Positions 11,199 to 23,209 of a DNA stretch of 64,000 nucleotides are shown here, piece after piece. The stretch lies in NCBI GenBank assembly GCA_963971225.1, contig OZ020267.1, positions 7,095,574-7,159,573 of the forward strand. Reading direction: 5' to 3'. Source of the stretch: Melieria omissa (taxonomy: Eukaryota > Arthropoda > Insecta > Diptera > Ulidiidae). The position numbers were made by a program, and so were the translations under genes. Position 1 is the stretch's first letter. The number at the start of each line of letters is the position of its first letter. The notes under the pieces were generated by a model that worked only from the letters and a program-made list of their open reading frames with translations, made no database searches and had not been told where the DNA came from.

Positions 11199-12103
11199 CA
11201 GGGGTTTCCAACAAGAGGTGTTATTTTGGTATTCAAAGAAAAATGCCATTTTTTGAGATAAATAATCGGATGTTTATTTCATAATAAAGAGGAACGTATG
11301 CCGTTAATAATGAAAAACAACATCAGCCAAATGGCCACCACGACCACGCTTACAGGACCATATCCTTTTCATGAAATTTTCCATAACCAAATCGCAAAGT
11401 GGCTGCCCTCTGTCCTCGATAGCCTCACGAATTCTATCTTTGAGGTCTTGAATCAACGCTGGGCTGTTGGCGTACACTTATCTTTCACGTGGCCCCAAAG
11501 GAAGAAGTCGCAACGTGTTAAATCACAAGATCTCGGTGGCCAATTGTGATCACCTCTTCCAGAGATAACACCCAGAGGACTCAATCAGCAAAGACAAGAC
11601 GTTGTTGATGATCGGTCGGCTTGAGTTCTTGTGTTAACTGAACTTTATAAGCATTAAGACCCAAGTCTTTATGCAAAATACGGTGTAATGACGTTTTTGG
11701 AATGCCCAATTCCAAAGAACGACGAGGAATTGACAAACCTGGATTTTCTTCGACACTTTGGGCTACAGCAGCAATATTCTCAGTTGTTCTTGAGCGACGT
11801 GCACGGGTTTTTTTCTTCACATCACTAACTTGTCCCAACAGGTCGAATTTTTCCACCAATTTCTGTATTGCGGTCCGACAAGGTGCTTCACGACGACCTA
11901 AAAACTGCGAACTGTGACTGCAAGATTTAGACCATTTTTGTAGTGAATTTTAATAATTTCAATGCGTTGTTGAAGCGTGTATCGTTCCCTTTTTAGTAAT
12001 AGCGTAGTTTCTACTTGTCAAATGTCAAAGAATAAAGCTTCGAAAGTGACAGCTACCGAAATACCGGGTGATTCAAAATAACACCTCTTGTTGGGAAACC
12101 CTG
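11199..12103 (-). mobile_element. Tc1/mariner-superfamily element with 29-bp inverted repeats
   Basis: The left end 11199-11227 (starts CAGGGGTTTCC) and right end 12075-12103 match in 27 of 29 positions as inverted repeats. TA lies on both sides (11197-11198 and 12104-12105), the standard target duplication. The 905-bp copy carries the two ends of a transposase on the minus strand and lacks the middle. It sits inside the MITE that begins at 11085. Confidence 0.9.
11304..11995 (-). pseudogene. Mariner-type transposase with deleted catalytic core
   Basis: On the minus strand the N-terminus reads RYTLQQRIEIIKIHYKNG (about 11990-11935). After frameshifts an open frame (11859-11581) follows with TRARRSRTTENIAAV, SIPRRSLELGIPKTSLHRIL and AYKVQLTQELKPTDHQQR: a helix-turn-helix DNA-binding half. 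The C-terminal half resumes at about 11555 with WPPRSCDLTRCDFFLWGHVK, which holds the third catalytic acid, and ends GRGGHLADVVFHY with TAA at 11304-11306. The first two catalytic acids lie in the missing middle (junction near 11575). At least two frameshifts. Related copies in insects are annotated simply as transposable element transposase. Confidence 0.85.
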
Positions 12104-12404
12104 TATCTCGTTCTGAATTATTGCTGTCACAATGAAATCCCGCCAGAAATTACACTTTTTATTTAATTCATTTGTTATGTGTTTTGATTTTGTTAAGTTT
12201 GTGTTGTTAAGCTGAAGATGAATAAAAAATGGCTGCATTAAAAAAAATTATATTTATATATTTTATTTTTTTATTACAAGTTTCATTCATTTAAAATGAC
12301 ACAAATTATAAAAAAAAATTTTAGATTTTTTTAACTTTTAAAAGAAAATTTCAGTCTTTTTTTAAGATTTAAGAAAAAGTCATTTCAGACATCTGGCATC
12401 ACTG

Positions 12405-14534
12405 TTAGCATCAAATACAAGATATATTACATTGATGTATTCAGTAACTACTTAACCTTTTTAGAGCTAAAAATGTCCTTTGTTCGACAGAAATTGTACA
12501 ATGAGATGCAAGAGATGTGTTTTTAATACTCAGTACACCTCCAACTGAGTAAACAGATCTAACTGTTAACAGATTTAAACAATTTTCATTAAATTAGAAA
12601 AATATTGTGATATTTTTCGAATCATTCTGTGACGATTTTGTTTTATTTTCATTATTTTTAGTATTTTTAGAGCATTAAAAAAATATACAAAATAATATAT
12701 GTTTTTTTAAAACCATCCCAGATTTAATACGGAAGGCGTGGCATGGCAAAAAACATTTTATTAGAAAGCCAATAGATCAAAGTATAATATAAAAACCATA
12801 AATTTAAGATTACACAGGTTTAACATAATAAAAAACACCAACCTTTTAGCATCCATGACTACTTCAGTTGTCCTAATAGCCTGAGTTGACTTGACTTTTG
12901 CTCGAACTCTAATAAAAGTTGAGAAACATTTGAAGTCGAGACTTAGGACGCTAGGATTATGAGATGAAATTTGCTTTACACGTGACAAAATATTTTGCAG
13001 CTCAGCATTTAAATATAAACCTTGAATCACCAATAATTAAGCCTTGAATCACCAATAATTTTTACACAAAATCCCACTAAAAATTAACTCCTATTAGCAT
13101 CTTTTTCATACCATAAGTATAATCAAATATTTATTGCGAAATTCATAATTGCATGACGGCACGAAATTCGAAACTCCCCTGCCCCCTTCTATCGATATCA
13201 ATAGATCCATAGATCGCAACAGCATTGTACAATATTGAAATTATGTTAACAACATTCGATGATAAGATTTCAATGATTGGTTGAAGCACGTGTTGGAACG
13301 TTTCGTAGAACGCAATTAAAACAAGTTTATAAAAAGTAATGAAAATCAATGTGAGGAAAATATAATATAAAAATAGATGCGATCGTGTCTGTGTATGTGT
13401 GTGTGTGTGTGTGTAGAATTAACATTGAATGAACAGTGCCAGATTAAACGATTGCGACGAGCGTGTGGAGCGCCGCTATTTAGAAAACATGAAAAAAACA
13501 AATACTGATTAGTTTCAGTTGTAAAAAACTGTTAACAACAATTGCGATTGACAGTCATTTGTTGTATGCGCATTTCGTCAAATGCACTGACGACACAGCG
13601 ACGCGTCAATTATCTACTTGAACAGCTTGAATTAATGAATGACCAATGCGCTGATTGATTGCTGCGTAATATTGCAACTTTACTATGGGTTCAGTGTGGG
13701 TCTTTAGTCAAATGAAAACAAAAATGCGTTGTTTGTTTAAAACTTTACTTATATATGAAAGCTATGAGAATTAATCACTTCATTGAGTATCAAATGATTT
13801 TGAGTGGACTCAAATGCGCATTAATTGACTAATTAGTTGCATGATTATGGAAATTAGTAACAAATCACTTTAAAGACGAAAGAGAAATGAAAGAAAGGGA
13901 GAACAAAAAAATTGATTTTGCATTCGATTTGATTGGGCAATCATTACTGAAAATCATGCAATAAGCTGATCAGGATTGGCTTAAAACTGTGAGTTCCTTG
14001 GGTTTCAATCCGCTTAAACAACACGAGAAGCTTAGTGTTCATCTTGGAATCGAGGTGTCATTCCTGTTTTGCTTGGTTTTTGCTTAAGCTCGGCACTTGT
14101 AAGCAATGATCTTTAAAAATTTGTACTACTAATATTTTTAGAAGCTCTTTAGAGTTGTCTATTACTATCTGTTGGGTCTTTTGAGTCAAGTCTAAGGTTG
14201 TTAGGTTATCTCGTATATTATATTTTTACAATAGGATCCTAACAAAACGTCACTTTCATTCAACATACCCTAAGAAAATTTGTATATGGATACCATGAAC
14301 ACGTATTCTTCTGAGGTGTATTGTTTGTTCTTCAAAGTGAGCTTCAAGCTACAGTCTACAGCTTGGAAGACAAACAACCAATGTCTACGCATTTTGTGAG
14401 GAATGAATGCCCCGATTTAGGTGGTTTGTGCATTGTATCAGAAGTCCAAACCTACACTCGATCTGAGATTCAATCCTCCAACGTAGCCTACACTAAAGAC
14501 TTTCTCAATAGGCAAATGACAAACTTCTGAGACG
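12405..14534. other. Non-coding AT-rich stretch
   Basis: No gene seen. A direct duplication of CTTGAATCACCAATAATT occurs at 13020-13038 and 13043-13061. A TG/GT microsatellite lies at 13390-13416. Bases 14506-14530 resemble the SINE family A body weakly. Confidence 0.5.
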
Positions 14535-14538
14535 TTAA

Positions 14539-14833
14539 CCCATTGCTGCCGGGTACCAGTTCCGCTCATACGATTTTGATAAAATTTCATACACGACCTA
14601 GAATTGATCCAAAATGATCAGAAACAAAATTTCAGCTTTCGATATCTGCACGTCGCCACATTTTCTACCTCCGAAAAAAAAATTTTAAGATGACCTTCAC
14701 TAGGTAGAGGTAGATCTTTGCCCAAACTATCCCTATCAATGGTTTTGAGAGATCTCAAACATTGACTTTTTTGTGATTTAAAAAAAAAAATCAATTTTCA
14801 TGGGTAACATTTTATCCATTAGGCAGCAATGGG
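14539..14833. mobile_element. Complete piggyBac-like MITE, 295 bp
   Basis: TTAA target sites at 14535-14538 and 14834-14837 flank inverted termini CCCATTGCTGCC / GGCAGCAATGGG (12 of 12). TTAA duplication plus terminal CCC/GGG is the piggyBac signature. No coding capacity. A second, interrupted copy starts at 11085. Confidence 0.92.
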
Positions 14834-14837
14834 TTAA

Positions 14838-15384
14838 AGTGTTCATGTGATCATGTGGTCAATATGTCACTTTTATAGATCCCGTCAAACCTTCTCTGCA
14901 GCTTAGTTTGTAAATCTATGGAGATCGTCTGAGATGTTTGGTTTGTCTTTAAAGGTGGACTTCAAGCTACAATCTTAAAGCTTAAGCTTAAAAAAATAAA
15001 AAAAAACAATAGTTCCGATTGTCTATAAGAAACCAAAGCACCGACTTAGCTGGTTAGTAGATTTTATCTATCACACGTTCTGAGGTACGTTCCACCCCAT
15101 TTTCGATACTTTGCTGCAGTCAACACTGATGGCTCGAACACATTACATACGGCAGCGACAGGGCCACACAACTACAAGATGGTGTCGGCTTACACCATCG
15201 CTATGTACTCAACCACATGATTACAATGAAAATGGTAGCAACAGTACCACAATTACTCTTTTGTACGCGATTGACTGCCGAGAGACACAAATAATCGTTT
15301 CTATAGCAACGTTCTGATTCTATATTTTGACAGATGTAGTCATGTCGCTGTCATGGTCAATGTGTTCGGCGCCTGATATATACT
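14838..15384. other. Non-coding; nothing recognised
   Basis: Ordinary AT-rich sequence. The ORF at 15111-15317 shows no family features. Confidence 0.4.
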
Positions 15385-15459
15385 AAAGACTTTTCGTTCT
15401 TTCATGAGTTGCTCTCTCAGCAAACCTCTGCGAGTAAAATTGTCTATGAAAAAGAGTCG
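15385..15459 (+). mobile_element. SINE family A body fragment
   Basis: CTCTCAGCAAACCTCTGCGA followed by GTAAAATTGTCTATGAAAAAG matches the body of the SINE copies at 8433, 18597 and 22421. The tRNA head and tail are missing. Confidence 0.6.
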
Positions 15460-17132
15460 AAAATCCAATAAACACTCACGTAGATATTTTTCCTTTAGTC
15501 TCGCAGTGAGGGCCAGGACCAACCTTTGTCACGCTCGATCCATAAAGCGTTTACTTGAACCTGTAATTTAATGCCATTGTTGGGCGTTGTTTCATGGCAA
15601 CAATTCCAACTCGTTTGCGTGCACTCACGCCCAAAATTTCAAGACACGACATCACGAATGCAAGTCGAGGTTGTTGGTGCATACAAAAACAACGAATATG
15701 ATTGCCGTTTCGTGCGCTTTTTGGCGCCACACGTCGAGGAAACGCTTGAGCCGAGGGTCAGCGCGCACGTGTCGGTAAACACAGACAAACGGCGTTCACA
15801 ATAAAAGTTCAAAGACATTTTTGCTATCTTCACAAAACGAAAGCAAAAACATTTAAGCTTAAAAAATATTGCAAAGTTAAATTAAAAATTCCGCTGAGCT
15901 GGGTTTATTTTTAGATTTTATTTACATTACCATTATTTAAAAACAAATATAGATTTGCAAAGATGGAAGCGTAAAAAAATTACGCGCAAAAGCGTTGAAT
16001 CGATTAGTGCAAACAGATCTTAGCTGAGGCCAAAAATTCATTGTTGGTTGTGTTGTGAATGGTTTTTGTTGTTTCAAGTATCCCATTCGACCATCAGTTA
16101 TCCATCAAAAATTATCGAACCACTGACAATATTCACGTAAATTAAAATTTACAACAACAAAAACCACACACACAACCGATCGACCACCTTCGATTGAGCA
16201 GCTGCCAACGCTTCAAGCCGCATTTGGCGCAGCTTCTACCGGTCAGTGTGCCAGATCCAACCAATCGTACAGATTTCGGTTTCGGTGTGCGTACATTGAC
16301 TTTTGCCACTGACACATTTTTCAAAATCCAATCCGCACAGCAAAAAACCCATTGACGCGTGTAGCGTTTTTGAGTTGTTATTGAGGAATGGCGGCGCCTT
16401 CTATATCGACTGCACGCGCAGTGCCCATTCCGTTCCGTTTGTTTACTTTGTGCTGGGTCGGGTTTTTTCTGCGACATTTCGCTCGCCGTTTTGTTTTAGT
16501 TGATTTTTTGCAAATGTTTTCCACGTATTGCGTTTTGCTGTTACCGCATTTGTTTTGCTCTTGGCGGCGTTTAATTTCGCTTTAGCTTACAGTCAAGGCT
16601 GTCGTTAATGTACTTGAATTTTTTTTCACGGTTATTTTTTTGTTTTGAAATTTGCAAATAATAAAAAGTTGTTTATATTTAATAATAAACTTTGGCGCTG
16701 TCATTGTTTTTTGATTTAAACTTGGTTAATGTATTTCCGCTGTAGTTGAACAATTACGGTCGAGTGCTGTTAGTTTTTGCTGATGTCACATGATGCAGGG
16801 TGAAAAAATTAGTTAAGTTATTTGAAAAATATTAAAGAATTAATTAATATAAATTTTAATATTTATAAAAATTTATTTAAAGAATTAAATTAGTTTATTA
16901 ATGAACATTCTATGTAAAACCTGGAAGGAAACTACTTCTAATTATATCACTTTGGGAATCATGACCATCCAATTCCATTTGAAATTCATTATTTTTGTAT
17001 GAATTTGAACGGTTAGAACGGTTCAGTTTAAAAGAAAGTGAGAAGAAATCCATTATTTTTGTAAGAATTTAAAACTTTAGTTCCTCTCCGGAAGTTTGTG
17101 AGATCAACGAGCATCCTAAAAGATCACTGCTC
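15460..17132. other. Non-coding with GC-richer pockets
   Basis: Bases 15570-15800 and 16150-16570 are richer in CG dinucleotides than their surroundings. Overlapping ORFs on both strands (16142-16477 minus, 16303-16585 plus) look like composition effects. These pockets could be conserved regulatory DNA or an untranslated exon; nothing decides it here. Confidence 0.4.
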
Positions 17133-17135
17133 TTA

Positions 17136-18116
17136 TGGTCAAACTCCATAAAGCGCGTTTCAGGCGTTCAGGGTTTGTCGCGTTATGGCGTTTCTCGCGT
17201 TATTCGCGTTGCAAAGTGGTATACGCCATAACACGCGTTTCACGCGTCAGCTTCTTCTTACGTCAGCTGATGCTAAGTTTTAGTTGTGAGACTGCTGATT
17301 GATTTCGTTGTGAATTGTGAAAAAGAACGAAATGAATTTACTATACGACGTTATAGACTTTATAGAATTTACTGATTTAATTTTAAACACAATAAATGCA
17401 TATCGAGCATTGCAAAAAATAAAAAAAAAAGATTCAGTTGAATTCAATTTGTAGCAATTTATCTCACAGGAATGAGTAAAATTCGATATACACCTAATTT
17501 TGTTTTTACACGGTCTGTTTTTACACGGTTTTGATTTAACACGGTTAGAAAATTAAAAAAAATTTCAATTTTTCGTGCTAAATAGAATAAAATCGTGTAA
17601 AAAAATTAAAAATTTTTTTCTTTTCAAACCGTGTTAAATCAAAACCGTGTAAAAACAGACCGTGTAAAAACAGAATTAGGTGTACACCGAATAAGCTATC
17701 GAATTTCCAATACAGCGAAGACTAAGTTTCGGCTGTCAAGGAATTATGATAATTTTTAAGGATTTCTCCACATTTTATGATAAAATGTTGAATTTCAAAT
17801 GTTTCTTAAATGTATTTAATAGCTTTCGTGCAAAATAAATGCATTCGACTTTTGCGATAAGACAAGTTTGTTATCGGCATTACCATTAACCACAGAAGGT
17901 ATGACATCTTTAGGAGCTCTGTCAGCTGTTTGACGTCCTTAAACGAGAAACGCGAGAGAAAGTTGAAAATAGTTCAACTTTTGACGCGTTTCGGGCGTAT
18001 TGACGTCAAGTCATGGAGTTTGCTTCATACAAATACACTGATTCTACTTTTTCTCGAAACGCGGGAAACGCAAAAAACGACAATACGCTTGAAACGCGCT
18101 TAATGGAGTTTGACCA
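17136..18116. mobile_element. PIF/Harbinger-like non-autonomous element, 981 bp
   Basis: The left end TGGTCAAACTCCATAAAGCG and the right end (reverse complement TGGTCAAACTCCATTAAGCG) continue as inverted repeats for over 30 bases with about two mismatches. TTA flanks both ends (17133-17135 and 18117-18119), the 3-bp duplication expected of PIF/Harbinger. Subterminal GCGTTTC and CGCGTT motifs recur at both sides. No transposase. A separate palindromic MITE lies inside (17489-17684). Confidence 0.75.
17489..17684. mobile_element. Palindromic MITE, 58-bp arms
   Basis: Arms 17489-17546 and 17627-17684 are inverted copies matching at 57 of 58 positions. The arm starts TACACCTAATT and includes TGTTTTTACACGG twice in tandem. 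TA at each end suggests a Tc1/mariner/pogo-type MITE. The spacer is about 80 AT-rich bases. Confidence 0.85.
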
Positions 18117-18139
18117 TTAATCACACCAAACCGGAACTC

Positions 18140-18216
18140 CGACTGGCATCGCTAAGGATCCAATAGGGTCTATGCGTTTCCTTGCTGGCAGCCAGTATAA
18201 GCTAACCTAACCTAAG
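18140..18216 (+). mobile_element. 3' tail fragment of a non-LTR element
   Basis: Contains GACTGGCATCGCTAAGGATC, then CAATAGGGTCTATGCG, CTTGCTGGCA and CCAGTATAA, ending in repeated AACCT. The same tail is present in minus orientation at 30528-30600, next to decayed zinc-finger coding sequence, and partly at 23330-23370. Confidence 0.6.
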
Positions 18217-18596
18217 ACTTTAGTTAGAATCGTTCAATTCAATTCAAGTACGACTAATTTATTGCCAGTTTGAAGGTAATTGTGCCTCTCTCACAGAAAC
18301 ATTAACCCCTATTGGCCAAAAAATGCGACAGTCGAAGCTTCTCTTGAGGCCATTTTTTTTTTCAACAAAACCATGCGACATAACCAGGCAGAGGCAGGAG
18401 ATTAATGCCAACTGCGGACTTTAAGACAGATGCACAAGATTCTCCTGAAGCTCCTAGCGACGAGTCACTATCGATGTGTGTAGCCTGGCGTTGTCCTGAT
18501 GGAACATAATTCGTCTCGTTTGGACCACAACTCGCCGCTACTGCTGATTCCTTCCTTCAGACAGTTCAATTGTTCACAGTACTGGTCCGAGTATAG
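18217..18596. other. Non-coding; nothing recognised
   Basis: No gene or repeat recognised. Confidence 0.4.
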
Positions 18597-18842
18597 TCGC
18601 CGTAGCTCAGCTGGTTAGTGCGTTGGGCCGCGAGTCAAGGCTCTGTGAGTTCAATATGCCGGTGCGTTAACACCGAAAAAAAAACAACAATTGTTCTTTC
18701 GGCGGCTGTCCTCTCAGCAGGTAATGGCACACCTCTGAGAGTAAAATTGCCTATGAAAAAGCTCCCGATTCCCTGTTCGGAATCGGCATAAAACTGTAGG
18801 TGCCTTCCAACCTTGTAAAAAACATTCGCACGCACAACATAA
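18597..18842 (+). mobile_element. tRNA-derived SINE, family A, copy 2
   Basis: A box TAGCTCAGCTGG at 18603-18614 and B-box-like GAGTTCAATATGCC at 18648-18661. The AACACCGAAAAAAAAA linker follows, then the body CGGCGGCTGTCCTCTCAGCA, GAGTAAAATTGCCTATGAAA and TTCGGAATCGGCATAAAAC, ending near CGCACGCACAACAT. Not a functional tRNA: no cloverleaf beyond the head. Confidence 0.88.
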
Positions 18843-21800
18843 GTGATCAAATTTTCATCATCAATCACCATTTGGTTCAGAAATGCTTTAAATTTGATGC
18901 GACTCTCAGGTGGAAATCCGGTCCATGAAGTTTTTTGCGTCAACTCGTGTGACACTCATAGATCGAAGCAAAGCTTCTTCGAGTTGAGCTTCTTGATCTA
19001 TCCAGCCAGAAGTTATTCCAAATGGTTTCTTGTGCAATGTTCAGCTTCTGGACACTCGAAAGAGTACTTACATGGCATTGGGACTAAACAATTTTCATGA
19101 TTTTATATAGTTTTTGGATGATTGGCTTTCTAGAGTTGGATGCATCTTTGGCATCAAAATTACTGAAATAAAATCGACGTAAACGAAACTGTGCATAATT
19201 GGGTGTTACAGTATTAGGACCAGTGGTGCACCCAAGACGATTAGGGGGTTAAAACGTCCCTAAATACAAAAATTTATGGTACAAAATATGGTTTCAAATG
19301 ATATTGGGTTCAAAAGTTGTACGCAAACCCTCCAAAATGAAATCCTGTGTGCACCACTGATTGGAATCATGAACACTATTCACATTTTCAGCCGTCTTTA
19401 TCGAAGAAAAACTGTAAAATATTTGTATTCGTTTATTTTTGGCGTCCATTTTTGATTTGCGCTCAAGCAAAATTGAATCAAGCCATTGCAAAAGTGTCTG
19501 AAAAGTTTTTTTAGTACGAATTTTTATCTTTTTGACTCCATCAAACTTAACACGTTCGCACTTTTACAACGCGAAATACAGATTACTAAAGTCAACTTTG
19601 GAAAAAATTATGGATTTTTGAAAAAATTGATAGAAGTGATTGATTGAAAAAATTTATTGAATTGAATTGATTGATTGAAAAAATTGATTGAATTGAATTG
19701 ATTGATTGAAAAATATTATAAATTTATTTTCACCACGCTTGATTTGCAATTTTGTTTAGAAAAAACTCTGCTTTTAATATTTGCTGCTATACTTTTACAT
19801 AAAAAAATTTGCTAACAAAATAAAATTAAATTAATAACATAAAATTTTCATTAACTTCTTCTCTTGCAGTTTTTTCAAAAGTCCACTGAAGCTGTGGAGA
19901 TCTTCACGAAGGTATGTGCCACGAAAGTATTTACTCGTAGCTCAACATTTCCATCAAATAAGATAGATTTATAGATAAAAATAAAAAAATTAGTTCTGTA
20001 CAAAAGCTTAAAATTATTCTAGTTTTGCAAAACAAACACCGTTTTTTATAATCCACTTAAAATTAAGTAAATATTTGTCCATCATTCTATCCATTCATGT
20101 ACTGACTGTGGCCAAAAAGTTGTCTAAATATTTACAGAAGCTTTAAGCTTTTAGAAATTCTTTCGAGCATCACATGTGGCGCTAAGCACTCAAACTTGCA
20201 TTCAATATCCGCATCGGATTTTTACATAATGCTCGTGTTTTGTCATCGGCGCCGTTGCAATTGCAACGATTGCAACCGGCGAGCAATTTGCACCTCGGCA
20301 CAAATTGCGCTCGAACGTATTCAAATTGAAAATTAGCTGCACGCTACAATGACCCCGCAACTAATTGGCAAAATGTCGACATTTGTTGCACTACTTTTCA
20401 CGCATTGCACTGCACGATCACACATACACACACACACGCACGTAGTCTGTCTGCCTGCTGTCTTCACCGCAGCATGAGCGCCAACCCATTCTACCTGCCG
20501 CATTCATTCGGCTGTCATTGTTCGGGGGACGGAAGTGCGACACATTGGCCGACACGCTCGCGATCACTAAAATCACTCGATCGCATGTCGGCCATAAATA
20601 TTACCGACACGTGGACAGTGAGCATGAAAATTAGTGCGCAAAATTTGTGAGCACAAATGACAGTTGCCAAAAAAAAAACTACATACAACAAAATTAATAA
20701 AATAAAACCGAGACGAAACATTTCTAATAACACAACACAAGTAATTCATTTTCATTTGCAATCATTTGTCTTTTTGTATGTCGCTTCTGTCGCTTGTTTG
20801 CCCAAACCAGAAGTGGCACCTTTGCGCTGCCGGTTGTATGTGTCTATGTGTGAGTGAGTGTATGTGCCTGGCGCCCAATTGTCACGCTCACTCAACTGAA
20901 GACAATTATCATCAGCAGCAACAATAAACAACGGCAGATTGCGATCAGCTGCATAAATTTTACGTAAATTATTAGTCGAATTTAAAAATTGACTTTGAAC
21001 TTGTCGTGTCGCTCGCGCTCAACTTGTGTAGCTCTGCTCGGCGCAATTGTCGCCATGTACATAGAATTCTCTATGTATGTATTGCAATCCGTGTTGGTGT
21101 TGTCACGTGAATGTTTCAATTGTCAGCTTGACAATTGGCAATTGTCAGAATTGCGATGCGCATAATTCACCACACACACACACTCGCAACTGCGCCCATG
21201 CAATTGCAACAGCACAACAACCGCAAACGCTACAGCAACAGCCGTCCGCTTCATAACCACAATCAACATAATAACTTAGACAATAATGATGTTGTTGTTG
21301 CTGCTGATCGTCGTCGTCATGATCGTCTGCTTTCAAACAGCGACAGCACTTAAATTTAGCACAAATGTTTGCTCGTTCAGCTCTTCGCTGTGTGTTTGTC
21401 GTTGTTGTTTATTTCCTTTAAATTCACCATAAAAATTTACATACAAAATGTTGTGGCTATTTTTAGTAGCGAGCCTCTCTTTTTTTATTGTAATTTAAAT
21501 AAAAATTGCTGTGAAAATAAATTTCAGAGATTTGTCGAAGCGTTGTCGTTGCGCCACTGCGACAACTTATCGCTCTACGCTGTGTGACTTATCACGAAAT
21601 GTTTTATGCCCCTTAAGTATTTTATGTTCATATTCAACCGTTGATTCAAGTCGAAGTTCATTGTACGAAGAGTCCACATAGGACGGAATTCTGAAAGATT
21701 TTGAGTATTTCGATGCCATGGTAAGCACATAATTTGATAAAGTGAAAGACAAGTGTTGGTTAAAAGTTGCTTACGTTTTATGAACACAGAATAGTTCTAA

Positions 21801-21929
21801 TATAGATTGTACCGTTATTAAAATAGCAACAAAAATTCAAGAAAAGGGAATCTTTAGATTAGGTTGAAGTTGACACAGATGGTTCGTTCACAGATGGTTC
21901 ACAGACATGGTATGTGACCACAGATTCTA
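18843..21929. other. Non-coding, probably native; no gene seen
   Basis: Includes the 19618-19715 minisatellite (listed separately), a CA run at 20421-20440, CAA/GTT runs near 21205-21305 and GC-richer stretches at 20200-20660. ORFs here lack family features. Confidence 0.5.
19618..19715. repeat. AT-rich minisatellite
   Basis: TTGATTGAAAAAA alternates with TTGAATTGAATTGATTGA; about two full units of ~40 bases plus a partial one. Confidence 0.8.
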
Positions 21930-22005
21930 GTGGCTGCCTCTGTATGAGACACACTTAGGCCTCTATATGGGACCCATTGTGATACCACACTGTTTTTTCA
22001 ACATG
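21930..22005 (-). mobile_element. Fragment of I-like element 3' untranslated tail
   Basis: CACACTTAGGCC followed by GGACCCATTGTGATACCAC matches the segment at 28947-28985 that lies beyond the decayed ORF2 of the I-like copy. No coding part here. Confidence 0.55.
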
Positions 22006-22039
22006 TGTTCAAAACACATTTCAAACTGTTGAAGAAAGT

Positions 22040-22267
22040 GGAGGGGACCTACAGTTTAACGCCGAATCCGAACGGCGTTTTTTTTGGCATATTTTCTTTC
22101 GCACTTGGAAGATTTGTCATTGCCTGCCAAGAGCGCTCTTGTGCAATTCTTTTAATTCTCATCTAGATAGAATTAGACGAGTGTTTCACCAACACGAGTT
22201 AGGAATCGAACCTAAGGCCTGTGGTGTGTGAAGCCAGTCAGCTGCCCGCTGGACTATCGACGCCGGC
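22040..22267 (-). mobile_element. tRNA-derived SINE, family B, copy 1
   Basis: On the minus strand the head GGCGTCGATAGTCCAGCGGG is followed by a perfect B box GGTTCGATTCC (22202-22212). A body follows with GGTGAAACACTCGTCTAATT, AGATGAGAATTAAAAG and TTCGGATTCGGCGTTAAACT, ending GTAGGTCCCCTCCAC. The head differs from family A but the last ~35 bases resemble the family A tail. Confidence 0.75.
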
Positions 22268-22420
22268 TATGTGACAACAAGTTGCAGCCAATGTCAATAG
22301 GGACTTTTGCTTCGCATCAGGAGAGGAAACTTAAGGTCTACACGAGCTAGAAAACATTAGAATCCTTTGCGGCTTCAAGCACTTTTTGACCAAATTATTT
22401 TCCTTCGTACACATAACGTG

Positions 22421-22679
22421 GCAGCCGCCGTGGTTCAGTTGGTTAGTGCGTTGGACAACGAGTCAAAGGCAGCACCCGCAGGTTCAAATACTGCCTGTAA
22501 TAACACCTAAAAAAAATAACGGGAAACTCGTTTTCTCTTTCGGTGGCTGTCCTCTCAGCTGGAAATGGCAAACCTCTGAGGGTAAAAATTGCCTTTGAAA
22601 AAGCTCCCAACCTGCCGTTCGGAACCGGCATAAAACTTTAGGTCCCTTCCACCCGCGTACAAATTCACACCCACAACAT
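22421..22679 (+). mobile_element. tRNA-derived SINE, family A, copy 3, with target duplication
   Basis: Starts GCAGCCGCCGTGGTTCAGTT (A box with two changes), B-box-like AGGTTCAAATACTGCC, then the family A body and tail ending near CCCACAAC. ATAACGTG at 22413-22420 and 22680-22687 is an 8-bp flanking duplication that fixes both ends of the insertion. Confidence 0.9.
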
Positions 22680-22879
22680 ATAACGTGACCTGGACAGCCT
22701 GGAGGGAGAGACCTCGTATAGAAATACTAGGCCCCTAGGTCTCTGAATCTAACCTCCATACAACAGCTGATCGAAGTGATCAATGTTCATTGCGCTACTG
22801 GGTTTTTGCTCGTTAATTGATGCCACTTGTTAAGTGTTATCTGCTGAAAAAGCAGAAATGAAGAGTATGTAGAAACAAA

Positions 22880-23110
22880 ACACGAAATACTTCCTTTGCC
22901 CTTGCTCTGCCTTCTAAGAACGATGGGCATACGATTCTTGTCTCACCTGGTGGATAATGCAGGGGAGTTGCAGTTGCTGCATTTACTCGACTTTATTGAG
23001 CTGTCGCAGTGGATTACATTTTGAGCCCCCAGCGGTGCTATGGGTATGGATAACGGACTCAGAAACCCTGAGTCCGGCTTAAACGTCGTTGCAATCCCCT
23101 TCCTCTAGTC
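22880..23110 (+). pseudogene. C-terminal remnant of a non-LTR ORF2
   Basis: A frame reads LVDNAGELQLLHLLDFIELS, then QWITF and a stop at about 23027. Just upstream, in another frame, is a LCPCSA...RWAY segment resembling the Cys-rich C.CPAL..R...L knuckle that precedes this end in I-like ORF2 proteins. The 3' flank (AGCCCCCAGCGGTGCTATGG) would be its untranslated tail. Frameshifted and heavily decayed. Confidence 0.5.
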
Positions 23111-23209
23111 AGAGCAAGTCTAATGCGCACCTCTCCTAAGAAGGGACTCACAATAGGTGGAAGTAACCCTTAAGTGTTGGCACCCTTCATTACCTAAACT
23201 GATTGGCTA

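Larger units (their letters stand above)
10988..12404. mobile_element. hAT-like element (outer layer of a nested stack)
   Basis: The left end is CAGTGTTGCCAGAT (10988-11001) and the right end, read in reverse complement, is CAGTGATGCCAGAT (12391-12404): 13 of 14 bases match. CAGTG.TGCCA is a common hAT terminal sequence. The 8 bases flanking each end (TCTGTAGT and TTAGCATC) do not match, so the target duplication is lost or the ends are mis-set. No hAT transposase remains. The interior is mostly later insertions. Confidence 0.55.

Noticed and set aside
18600..18670. tRNA-like A and B boxes suggesting tRNA genes (also at 8666, 22430, 22202)
   Set aside because: Each is the head of a SINE with a conserved non-tRNA body; no complete cloverleaf or anticodon arm.
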